A stretch of DNA of 64,000 nucleotides from Geodermatophilus sp. YIM 151500 (lineage in GTDB: Bacteria > Actinomycetota > Actinomycetes > Mycobacteriales > Geodermatophilaceae): contig NZ_JAOVZT010000005.1 in assembly GCF_025716945.1 (NCBI RefSeq), positions 248,001-312,000 of the forward strand. The letters are read 5' to 3'. Below are positions 36,201-43,034 of this stretch, piece by piece. The translations under genes were made by a program, and so were the position numbers. A model generated the notes under the pieces. It worked only from the letters and a program-made list of their open reading frames with translations, ran no database searches and had not been told where the DNA came from. The stretch's first letter is position 1. Each line of letters starts with the position of its first letter.

Positions 36201-37967
36201 GTCACCTGGACCGCCGGGCGTCACGGCGCCTCGATCACCCAGCTCGTCGCGGCCACATTAGGGAGGGACGTCCGTCAACCCCCGCCGAGGCCGTACGACC
36301 GTTGCCTGTACGTACCCGACCAATTCGCGCTCGCCCCCGGAGGCGGGGGGTCGTCGCCGAGCACCGGTGCAGGGCCGCCCACCGCGTCCGCGCCGCCACT
36401 GGCGATGGAGTTCGACGGTCCCCTCAAGGGGCTCGTTGTGCTCGCGCTCATCACCGACCGCTGGTCCCTACAGGCGTTCGACGCATCCGGGGCCAGCCTC
36501 GGCAAGGTGACCGCACCGTCACCACCGGCACCCGGTCAGTTCCACGCCTCGCAGCTCGTGCTTCGTGCGCCCGGCATCCGACGCGTGGTGCTCGACTGCT
36601 TCCAGCGATCGGTCGTGCTCGCGCTGGCCGTCGAGAGGGCACCCACATCGGCCCAGGTCAGTGCCAGGCGGGTAGCGCTGGAGCAGGCTCTGGAGCGCTT
36701 CAAGGGGGAGGAGCCGATCTTCGAGCCGAATCGGCACTACCGGCTCACGGTGACGACCCAGGTCGTGGAAACCGGCGGGCGGTCGCTCGAAGGAGCCGAG
36801 GTCGACCAGCCCGACGGCGCGATGACCACCATCCACGGAGCTACGTGCACGGTGGTCCAGGCGTTCGAGTTCTGCACCGAAGGACCGCCGGGAGCCGCGA
36901 AGCTCACCGCACCGGGGCCCGGCGGTGACGCGGCCGCTGGTCTCGACACGTTGGAGCCCTACGTCCGCGAGATCACGCCTCCTCGCGGTGCCCCGGCGGT
37001 GTACCGGGGGCATGACCTCGGCGTGGCGTTCAACTCGGACTACGTCGACCAGATGTACTGCGTGGACGGGCGCGCGCTGGTGCTGCGCGCGCGCAACGAC
37101 GGTGGTTCCGACGTGACGCTGACCAACACGATGGGCAAGGGCACCGAGCTCGTCCTCCGCCGCGAGGAACGCACCTGGTTGGCGACTCTGGACCGGGCGT
37201 CCTGCCATCTCACGGTCGACGAATCGGCGCTGGTGCGAGAGAGCGTGGTGAAGGCTCGACTCCCCGGCTCGGGACCGCTGGATCCGCGTCGTCGTTACGA
37301 CGTCGAACTCCTGGCCGAACCCGTCCCCGGTCGCGGAGGTGTGGCCACGCCTCCGCTGTACCGGTGGTCGTTCGTCACCTCGGCCTACCGGAATTTCGCC
37401 GATCATCTGCGGCTGACCGGGCCGATCCGGCTCGCGTCCGTGGGGGCGACCTGGGCGCAGTGGAGCGGCGTCGTAGCGAAGGGTCTCGCGTCCGACGACC
37501 CGTGGACGGCCGATCCGGGACGCCGCGACCAGCTCCGCGTCGTCGAAGCCGCCGTCTTCGATGAGCTGATCGGGGCCGTCGACGTCGACCGCTCGCTGCC
37601 GGCCGCCGTGGAACTGCACGTTGCCATGGCCGGGGGGGAGACCTGGGCGATGCTGTTGGCCAGCCCTGAGCCCTTCGACTGGGAACGCGTCCGGATCGCC
37701 CTGACCCACCGCGTGACTCAGCCGGACGCCGGCCGTCCGACGTGGCTCCGCGTCCCGGTCCCACTCCGGCTCATCCGTGATGCAGACGGAACCCGCGCTC
37801 TGCTGGTTGCGCACGACGGCCCGTCCACGGTGGCTCTCGACGCCGGCGAGTACCTGATGCGAGCCACCTACAAGCGCGATCTCGGCAGTGGGCGGCCGGT
37901 CCTCTCCGAGCGGGGGAGCACGCTTGACGAGCACGTGGTCCTCGACTGGACGTTGCCGGTCGCCTGA
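33231..37967 (+). CDS. giant 1578-aa beta-rich protein of unknown function
   Basis: The protein is built from long runs of alternating hydrophobic and polar residues, indicating extended beta structure over roughly residues 40-560. A distinctive central region (about 480-810) includes LYVYLLVQLPAGIPLFSTSL, YGFEGLYARNMV, DPRAWYLYLGRRER and SLQGAVGLSIFGIGLGLSVS. It is reminiscent of large proteins with DUF6603-type domains, but I cannot confirm this. Around residues 1340-1390 an Ig-like module contains DPRRRYDVELLAEP and PLYRWSFVTSAYRNF. No signal peptide or transmembrane helix is seen. It ends the operon, nine bases after the 685-aa gene. A structural or lipid-binding role is possible but unsupported. 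Confidence 0.82.
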   Translation: MAYDLSGHALYPLSDLLDGADFLLVDFLTDAGIFESIYYTDVETYGDGDTYCVSGRLAFESELVLRVPGTDAVELVIASGGQGWSSFEVELVTGPQPSLALVEVPLALRFSEDVLRDVATGGPAQLGLEATLRLSGDLGMSIETTAGLSLDECEIAGSGVTLEAQNVTWNFTPGETLPDAVRAGLPGEFIGIAFRETTVRLPADIVDGPELTFDYCCIGTSGFTGGVSLSFQTPPACTLGGFSIELERVGIRFFQSSLVLGEIETVVKDVDFFDTDVAVDLQLSGNGRLRLALATAADRMRGGAEFTDGLVTLRKPDVVAMTLTSVAVEVGPTGGALTLGGRVQPEISLPGGGPLPGFEVEALTITSRGQVSLAGGWIDMPEAVRVGLGGFGLELTRVGMGSEPNGERWIGFSGGLSLVQGVAAQAAVDGLKIRWDATGFKGVELSGISFGLMVQDVLVLQAEIRYVAEQQRFEGAGTLQLVAVNLTVSVRVVIGKRADYTYLYVYLLVQLPAGIPLFSTSLGIYGFEGLYARNMVPDKESAERWYRDWYRRPEIGAADQNKWADERGSQAFGAGVIIGTVADTGYSVAVKGLLVIVVPGPVLMLDVRANLLRKMSEIAAPQAQALFGSLIVFDGRAGTLELGIEPHYLYPGKGELVDVTGIAEAFYSFNDPRAWYLYLGRREREQRIRASVLKLFEANAYLMLDANSIELGSFIGFDARYDIGPVRLTLQAWIDGFAYVSWRPKQLKGKLSLQGAVGLSIFGIGLGLSVSAMVAVQSPQPFMVDAQLDVRLDLPWPLPDPGVTIPFHWEDPGPPRVTAPLQAAGVEHLRTTASWSFETVPTVPLDGRISLAFERPVEDAVEAAPNAESPVDLTVGDHILRSRLTGLQLDVEDPATGAFVPFAGPSGKPRPLYGMWQRQAGDPASGNRRLLLHVRTPYEWTRAQTEPAVTQLEQAEGFDPCQPSLPTEVIDFHDEPERQLPPLAPIDAGTVTWTAGRHGASITQLVAATLGRDVRQPPPRPYDRCLYVPDQFALAPGGGGSSPSTGAGPPTASAPPLAMEFDGPLKGLVVLALITDRWSLQAFDASGASLGKVTAPSPPAPGQFHASQLVLRAPGIRRVVLDCFQRSVVLALAVERAPTSAQVSARRVALEQALERFKGEEPIFEPNRHYRLTVTTQVVETGGRSLEGAEVDQPDGAMTTIHGATCTVVQAFEFCTEGPPGAAKLTAPGPGGDAAAGLDTLEPYVREITPPRGAPAVYRGHDLGVAFNSDYVDQMYCVDGRALVLRARNDGGSDVTLTNTMGKGTELVLRREERTWLATLDRASCHLTVDESALVRESVVKARLPGSGPLDPRRRYDVELLAEPVPGRGGVATPPLYRWSFVTSAYRNFADHLRLTGPIRLASVGATWAQWSGVVAKGLASDDPWTADPGRRDQLRVVEAAVFDELIGAVDVDRSLPAAVELHVAMAGGETWAMLLASPEPFDWERVRIALTHRVTQPDAGRPTWLRVPVPLRLIRDADGTRALLVAHDGPSTVALDAGEYLMRATYKRDLGSGRPVLSERGSTLDEHVVLDWTLPVA

Positions 37968-38242
37968 AGAAGCGGTCCACGATCACCGGGAGGATGGGGA
38001 CTGTCGGCTGACGGCGCTGCCTGAACATGTGGCGCCCGTCCGGTGGTCGACGCGACGCAGCGTGCTGTTCGAGAGGGCCTGCTGGCCAGGCGACGTGCTG
38101 GGAGAAGGGAGATCGTGGTCCCCACCTTGTGCTGGTGCATCACGCGCCAAGGCAGGTCGCGCACTAGCCACGGGACGGCCCGAAAGGGAAGGACCGTCGT
38201 CCCGGGGCGATGACACGGTGACGTTGCTCGACGTCGCACCGG
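37968..38242. other. island right end, no recognisable gene
   Basis: This stretch after the last operon gene has short frames only, and none shows family features. A terminator for the giant-protein operon should be here, but I saw no strong perfect hairpin. It runs into a degenerate repeat-protein fragment and then the last attachment-site repeat. Confidence 0.5.
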
Positions 38243-38345
38243 ACGCGTGGTCCTCGTGGGTGACTGGGACGGAGACGGGGCGGACCCCTCGCGTCGCGGC
38301 GGGGCAACGACTGCTATCTCCGCGAGACACGCCATCGGCATCCGG
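38243..38345 (+). pseudogene. fragment of an FG-GAP/VCBS-like repeat protein
   Basis: One frame reads VVLVGDWDGDGADP, and after a one-base shift the text continues LASRRGNDCYLRETRH. This matches one repeat unit (VLVGDWDGDG-x-DTLVVRRGNTYYV) of the secreted protein encoded 1.7 kb downstream, at 39953-42415. No start, signal peptide or further unit is present. It could be debris from a lost paralogue or a recombination scar near the island end. Confidence 0.7.
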
Positions 38346-38365
38346 CCACGCGATGACGTTTGGTC

Positions 38366-38391
38366 GGCGTGCGGGCCGAATCGTCCGTCGC
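38366..38391 (+). repeat. attachment-site repeat 3 (attR)
   Basis: The core ggccgaatcgtccgtcgc at 38374-38391 differs from the rnpB 3' end at one of 18 positions, and the upstream ggcgtgcg matches six of eight. The change would break one base pair in helix P1, so it reads as a copy not kept under RNA selection. It lies 17 bp before the stop of the cytochrome b561-like gene and marks the right island boundary. Confidence 0.78.
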
Positions 38392-38407
38392 TCCGTCACC
38401 GGCAGGC

Positions 38408-39058
38408 TCAGAGCATGCGGGCGAGGTGGCGATTGCGCCGGAAGACGGTGTTGTTGAGCACCAGACCCACGTGGCAGGCGACCGCGGCGAGGAAGGCGAA
38501 ATGCGCGGCGACCTGCACCGCCAGCCAGCCGTCCCCGCCGGCGACGAGCAGGAGCCCGGACGCCGGGACGACGACGAGCAGGGCGAGCATCACCTTCTCC
38601 AGCCGGCCCTCGAGCCGTCGCTCGCCGGCGCTCAGGTGCTCGGCCGACGGCGGCAGCGGCGTGGTGCGCCGCCACAGGATCCGCGTCAGCGCCAGCGCGA
38701 TGACGAACAGCCCGAGCAGCACGTGCAGCTCGGGCAGCGACAGCCCGTCGGCGAACGCGTCGCCGGTCACGACGTCGCCGAACACCGCGGACGCCTCGTC
38801 GTCCCTCCTGGCGTCGACGGCGGCCTCGAGCCGCTCGGGCTCCGCCTCGGCCCGTTCCTCGGCGGCCTCCCCCTGCTGCTCAGCCGCCTCCTCCCGCCGC
38901 TCGGCTTCCGCGTCGAGCCGCTTCCGCTCGCCATCCGGGGCATGGTCGACGTCCATGGCGTAGCCCACGAAGACCTGGGTCCCGAGGGCGGCGACGGTCA
39001 GCCAGCGCAGCGCCTCGGTGACGACGCCGTACCCGTGGGCGCCGGTGCGGAGGTGCAT
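38408..39058 (-). CDS. cytochrome b561-like membrane protein
   Basis: The 216-residue protein has four membrane segments typical of prokaryotic b-type cytochromes of the CybB/Ni-Fe hydrogenase type. Possible heme-ligand histidines lie in the first helix region (GAHGYGVVTEALRW), in LSLPELHVLLGLFVIAL, and in the last helix pair (VAAHFAFLAAVACHVGLVL). It would carry electrons in the cytoplasmic membrane. About 45 residues made almost entirely of E, A, R and Q separate helices 1 and 2, forming an unusual charged insertion on one membrane face. The gene ends 17 bp from the island boundary repeat and follows the SDR gene on the same strand. Confidence 0.82.
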   Translation of the reverse strand: MHLRTGAHGYGVVTEALRWLTVAALGTQVFVGYAMDVDHAPDGERKRLDAEAERREEAAEQQGEAAEERAEAEPERLEAAVDARRDDEASAVFGDVVTGDAFADGLSLPELHVLLGLFVIALALTRILWRRTTPLPPSAEHLSAGERRLEGRLEKVMLALLVVVPASGLLLVAGGDGWLAVQVAAHFAFLAAVACHVGLVLNNTVFRRNRHLARML

Positions 39059-39074
39059 CCGATCTCGCCGTCGG

Positions 39075-39740
39075 TCAGCCGTCGTACGGGATCTCGGTGC
39101 GCCACCCGTCGTCCGCCTGGCGCGCGGCGGCGTGCAGCGCCTCGGCGACCCGGTCCGGCGTGAACGGTCCCTCCGCGGACAGCGTCCCCCGCACGGTGAC
39201 CGAGACCGCGCGGATCCCGTCCGCCTTCACGGTCGCGTCCAGGCTCTGCACGAGGTTGCGCAACCCCGCCTTCTGCACGCCCAGCGACGCCGCCCGGTGC
39301 GACGGCTCGTCGGCGGCCACGCTCCCGGTCACGGTGATCCGGGAACCCGACCGCAGGTAGGGCCGGACCGCCTGCACGGCCGTCAGCAGCGCGCCGACGC
39401 CGAGCGCCACGTCGGCGAGGAGCTCCTCGACGGTCAGTTCGAGCGGGGTCTTCTCCCGGTACGCGCTCGGGTTGAAGTGCAGGACGTCGACGTGCCCGAA
39501 CGCCGCACCCATGGCCGACAGGGCCTCGGTGGTCGCCTCGGTGTCGGTGATGTCGAGGACGGCGCTGCGCACGTCGGTGCCGGACCCCCGCAGCTCGGTC
39601 TCCAGCTCCCGCACCCGCTCCTCGTTGCTCCCGATCAGCCCGACGGTGCACCCGTCGCGCGCGTAGCGGCGGGCCAGCGACCCGCTGATCCCCGGGCCGG
39701 CACCCACCACGACCAGGACGCGGCTGCTCACGTCGCACAC
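39075..39740 (-). CDS. divergent short-chain dehydrogenase/reductase
   Basis: The 221-residue protein has a classical SDR size and an N-terminal Rossmann motif (VLVVVGAGPGISGSLARRYA). The NNAG position is replaced by HFNPSAY, and the usual YxxxK is not present: the matching region reads HRAASLGVQKAGLRNL, keeping the lysine but not the tyrosine spacing. I recall other bacterial SDRs of this NPSA type with a similar pattern, so it is likely a distinct subgroup. Cofactor would be NAD(P); substrate and even catalytic competence are uncertain. The stop lies 16 bp before the cytochrome b561-like gene, so the two are probably co-transcribed. Confidence 0.8.
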   Translation of the reverse strand: MCDVSSRVLVVVGAGPGISGSLARRYARDGCTVGLIGSNEERVRELETELRGSGTDVRSAVLDITDTEATTEALSAMGAAFGHVDVLHFNPSAYREKTPLELTVEELLADVALGVGALLTAVQAVRPYLRSGSRITVTGSVAADEPSHRAASLGVQKAGLRNLVQSLDATVKADGIRAVSVTVRGTLSAEGPFTPDRVAEALHAAARQADDGWRTEIPYDG

Positions 39741-39952
39741 GGTAGGGCCGGCGGCGCCGTCCTCACGTCCCGCCGGCGCCCCATCGGTGCACCCGGCCGC
39801 CGGAACCGGGCCTCACGGGCGTTTGCGCGAAGAAGCCGACCGCTGCGTGCTCACCCGATCACACCACGTTGCGGACATGGCCTCGCGCCGTCGGTGCAGC
39901 CGGACCATCGATCGGGTGACCGTTTCCCCGAGCCAATGCCGTCGTTGGGCAC

Positions 39953-42415
39953 ATGCGTAACGCTGGTGATCCGGATGCGCAGTTTGGTGAAGCTTTGACC
40001 ACGGGGGGTAATGGTTTGCTGCGACGCAGAGGACGGATGATCGGGTCGTCGCTGGCCGGTGCTGTCATCGCCTCGGGGGTCGTCGTCGGTGCACCAGGGG
40101 TGTCTGCGGCCGCTCCTGGCGACGTCGGGGTCGAGGGTGCCTCGTTCACCGGAGCCGGGGGACTGGGCTACTCGGCCAGCTCCGACAAGCCGCAGAGCAA
40201 GCTGTGGCACGTCAGCGGCACGTGGTTCGCCACGATGTTCGACCCGGGCTCGGGCACCTGGAACATCTTCCGCCTCGACGGGGAGACCTGGACGAACACC
40301 GGGGTGCGGGTCGACCAACGGCCGGACACCCTGTCCGACGCCCTGTGGGACGGCGAGCACCTGTACATCGCCTCGCACGTGGTCACCGTGCAGACCAGCG
40401 ACACCGGCGCGTTCGGGGTCAGCCAGCCCCGGAGCGAGCCGGCGCAGCTGCGCCGCTACAGCTACGACGACACGACGAAGTCCTTCTCGCCGGACGCCGG
40501 CTACCCGGTGCGGATCAACGGCAGCTCCAGCGAGTCGCTGTCGATCGCCAAGGACTCCACGAACCGCATCTGGGCGACCTGGACGCAGGTCGCGCCGGAC
40601 GGCGCGGGCGGGTACGTCAACGAGGTCTACGTCAACTCCGGCCGCGACGGCGGCGCCTGGGGCACGCCGGCCGCGCTGGGGGTCGCCGGCGCGGAGGTCG
40701 CCCCCGACGACATCTCCGCGATCGTGGCCTTCGACGACCAGGTCGGCGTCCTGTGGAGCAACCAGGTCGACGACCGGATCTACTGGGCCACGCACGACGA
40801 CGGCGCGTCGTCCGGGAGCTGGTCGGGCGGGGTCGCGTCGTCCGAGCCGCGGGACGCCGACGACCACATCAGCATCAAGACGGTGCAGTCGGACGCGGCC
40901 GGCCGCGTCTACGCCACGGTCAAGACCAGCGCGGACGTCGGGGGGCCGCCGTCCGCGGCGCAGATCAAGCTGCTGACGTTCACCCCGGACACGGAGCGGT
41001 GGGCCAGCGCGACGGTCTCCACGGTCGCCGACTGCCACACCCGGCCGACGGTCGTGCTCGACGAGACCAATGAGACGGTGCACGTCTTCGCGACCGGCCC
41101 CGAGCCCGGCGCCGCCTGCGGCTTCTCGGGGCAGGCCGGCACGATCTACCACAAGTCCGCGCCCATGGACGCGCTCGGCGACTTCCAGCCGTCGGGGCGC
41201 GGGGAGCCGGTCATCCGCGACTTCGACTCGGCCGGGATGAACGACCCGACGTCGACCAAGCAGAGCGTCACCGGGGCCAGCGGGCTCGTCGTCCTGGCGA
41301 ACAACCGGCTGACCGCGCGCTACTGGCACGCTCGTCTCGACCTGGGTGGCGACACGCCCCCGCCGACGGCGCCGGTGGCCGGCTTCACCACCTCGGTGGC
41401 GCAAGGAGCCGCGCCGCTGCAGGTCGGGTTCACCGACACGTCCACGGGCGAGCCGACGTCCTGGTCGTGGGACTTCGGGGACGGGACGGTCAGCGTCGAG
41501 CAGAACCCCGTGCACACGTACACCACCCCCGGCGAGTTCACGGTGACGATGACGGCCACGAACGCCGCGGGCACCAGCGCACCCACGACGACGACCGTCA
41601 CCGTCACGCAGCCGGGGGCGCCCCCGACCGACCCGGGCACCCCGCCGACCGAGCCGGGCACCCCGCCGTCCGAGCCGGGTAGCCCGCCGACCGGCCCCGG
41701 TCCGGCGGCGCCGCCGACCGGCCCGGTCGACCGAGCCGGGTCCTGGTTCTACCTGAACGACCGGAACACCGGTCAGGCCAACACCGTCCTGGAGTACGGC
41801 GACGCGCCGGACGAGGTGCTCGTGGCCGACACCGACGGCCGCAACGGGGACAGCCTGCTGATCCGCCGGGGCAACCGGTACTTCGTCCGGAACAGCCTGA
41901 CCAGCGGCGTCGCCGAGTACACCTTCGACTACGGCAACCGTGGCGACGTCGTCCTCGTCGGTGACTGGGACGGCGACGGGCGGGACACCCTGGTGGTGCG
42001 GCGCGGCAACACCTACTACGTCAAGAACGACACGACCACGGGGGTCGCGGACTTCACCTTCGTCTACGGCGACCCGGGGGACACGGTGCTCGTCGGCGAC
42101 TGGGACGGCGACGGCGTGGACACCCTCGTGGTGCGGCGCGGCTACCAGTACCACATCCGCGACACGCTCAGCAGCGGGATCGCCGACCGGGTCGTCGGCT
42201 ACGGCAACCCGGGCGACGACGTCCTCGTCGGCCGCTGGAACGGGCGTGCCGACAGCCTGGCCGTCCGGCGTGGCATCGACTACTACCTGAAGTACGAGCT
42301 GAGCTCCGGCGTGGCCGACGTCGTCTTCGCCTACGGCAACCCCGGCGACGAGGTGCTGGTCGGGGACTGGAACGGCGACGGCACAGACAGCCTGGGCGTG
42401 CGCCGCATCGGCTGA
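39953..42415 (+). CDS. secreted protein with PKD domain and FG-GAP-like repeats
   Basis: This 820-residue protein has an N-terminal signal peptide; LLRRRGRMIGSSLAGAVIAS leads into a cleavage site near SAAAPG. Residues 60-460 look like a beta propeller. A PKD domain follows at about 474-549 (PTSWSWDFGDGTVSVEQNP), then a Pro-Gly-Thr linker, then about five units of 46 residues with the pattern VLVGDWDGDG-x-DTLVVRRGN-x-YY. These repeats resemble VCBS/FG-GAP units and may bind calcium through the DxDGDG loops. It probably acts outside the cell in adhesion or as a surface protein; no enzyme domain is seen. The ATG at 39953 may not be the true start, as an ATG at 40037 also gives a signal peptide. 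Confidence 0.85.
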   Translation: MRNAGDPDAQFGEALTTGGNGLLRRRGRMIGSSLAGAVIASGVVVGAPGVSAAAPGDVGVEGASFTGAGGLGYSASSDKPQSKLWHVSGTWFATMFDPGSGTWNIFRLDGETWTNTGVRVDQRPDTLSDALWDGEHLYIASHVVTVQTSDTGAFGVSQPRSEPAQLRRYSYDDTTKSFSPDAGYPVRINGSSSESLSIAKDSTNRIWATWTQVAPDGAGGYVNEVYVNSGRDGGAWGTPAALGVAGAEVAPDDISAIVAFDDQVGVLWSNQVDDRIYWATHDDGASSGSWSGGVASSEPRDADDHISIKTVQSDAAGRVYATVKTSADVGGPPSAAQIKLLTFTPDTERWASATVSTVADCHTRPTVVLDETNETVHVFATGPEPGAACGFSGQAGTIYHKSAPMDALGDFQPSGRGEPVIRDFDSAGMNDPTSTKQSVTGASGLVVLANNRLTARYWHARLDLGGDTPPPTAPVAGFTTSVAQGAAPLQVGFTDTSTGEPTSWSWDFGDGTVSVEQNPVHTYTTPGEFTVTMTATNAAGTSAPTTTTVTVTQPGAPPTDPGTPPTEPGTPPSEPGSPPTGPGPAAPPTGPVDRAGSWFYLNDRNTGQANTVLEYGDAPDEVLVADTDGRNGDSLLIRRGNRYFVRNSLTSGVAEYTFDYGNRGDVVLVGDWDGDGRDTLVVRRGNTYYVKNDTTTGVADFTFVYGDPGDTVLVGDWDGDGVDTLVVRRGYQYHIRDTLSSGIADRVVGYGNPGDDVLVGRWNGRADSLAVRRGIDYYLKYELSSGVADVVFAYGNPGDEVLVGDWNGDGTDSLGVRRIG

Positions 42416-42424
42416 CGACCCGGG

Positions 42425-42457
42425 GTGGATCCGTGCGGGTCACCCGCACGGATCCAC
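42425..42457. terminator. bidirectional terminator
   Basis: Perfect 15-bp arms gtggatccgtgcggg (42425-42439) and cccgcacggatccac (42443-42457) enclose the loop tca. The hairpin lies between the convergent repeat-protein and GNAT genes, ending just before the GNAT stop codon, and should serve both strands. Confidence 0.9.
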
Positions 42458-42462
42458 TCCGG

Positions 42463-42933
42463 TCAGGAGCGGGTCATCAGGGCCTCCGGGTCGGGGAACG
42501 GTCGGAACCCGTACCGCGCGTAGAGGTCGTGCGCGTCGGCGGTGAGCAGCAGCTGCAGAGAGGCGTCGACGACGGCGGGGTGCGCGAGCGCGGCCTCGAC
42601 GAGCGCACCGGCGATCCCGCGGCGCCGGTGCTCGCGGAGCACGAAGACGTCGTCGAGCCAGGCGTGGGTGACCGTGTCGGTGACCACCCGGGCGAAGCCG
42701 ACCATCGTGGGCGTCGCCGTGGCCAGGTGCACCGACAGCGGCAGCGACATCCGCACCGCGGTCGCGACGCGCTCCCGCGACACGCCCCGGCGCCAGTACG
42801 ACTCGCGGGCGAGGAACCCGTGGACGACGTCGAGGTCGACGCGGGCCGGGTCGTCGGTGATCTCGTAGGCGCCCAGCCACCGCAGCGTCGACGACGTGGT
42901 CAGCAGCGAGGCGAGGTCGGTGGAGGTCGACAT
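42463..42933 (-). CDS. GNAT family N-acetyltransferase
   Basis: The 156-residue protein has the GNAT fold; the acetyl-CoA pyrophosphate loop is in VLREHRRRGIAGALVEAAL, preceded by THAWLDDVFV and followed by LYARYGFRPFPDPEALM near the C terminus, a typical ending in this subfamily. The acceptor is unknown. The ATG at 42933 (MSTSTDLASLL) was chosen because the frame upstream belongs to a shadow of the AfsR-type gene. It is divergent from that regulator gene, with about 100 bp between the starts. Confidence 0.87.
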   Translation of the reverse strand: MSTSTDLASLLTTSSTLRWLGAYEITDDPARVDLDVVHGFLARESYWRRGVSRERVATAVRMSLPLSVHLATATPTMVGFARVVTDTVTHAWLDDVFVLREHRRRGIAGALVEAALAHPAVVDASLQLLLTADAHDLYARYGFRPFPDPEALMTRS

Positions 42934-43034
42934 GGCTGCTCCTGGTGAGGGGGCACCCAGTGCACCACGGCGGCCTGCTCCGACCCTGTTCCGACCGCCC
43001 CCGCGGACGGCGCCGTCTCGGTACGCTCCGCGGC

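Larger units (their letters stand above)
19938..38391. mobile_element. two-part genomic island integrated at the rnpB 3' end
   Basis: The 3'-terminal 26 bp of rnpB recur at 23232-23257 (two mismatches) and 38366-38391 (three mismatches). An 18-bp core is identical in the first two copies and differs at one base in the third. A tyrosine recombinase remnant ends 26 bp from the first copy, the usual position for an integrase beside its attachment site. The repeats divide the island into a 3.3-kb segment with degenerate mobility and toxin-antitoxin genes and a 15.1-kb segment with the giant-protein operon. To the right the chromosome resumes with a cytochrome b561-like gene. Repeats and int remains are seen directly; stepwise integration is inferred. 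With integrase and excisionase broken, the island appears fixed. Confidence 0.8.

Noticed and set aside
25628-37967. Prophage or tail-like particle locus
   Set aside because: No capsid, terminase, sheath, tube, baseplate or lysis gene could be recognised; only large size and repeats suggested it.
37968-38242. Second integrase or small gene between the operon and attR
   Set aside because: Short frames on the minus strand (for example with VRDLPWRVMHQHK) looked suggestive, but no catalytic motif or start site supports a gene.
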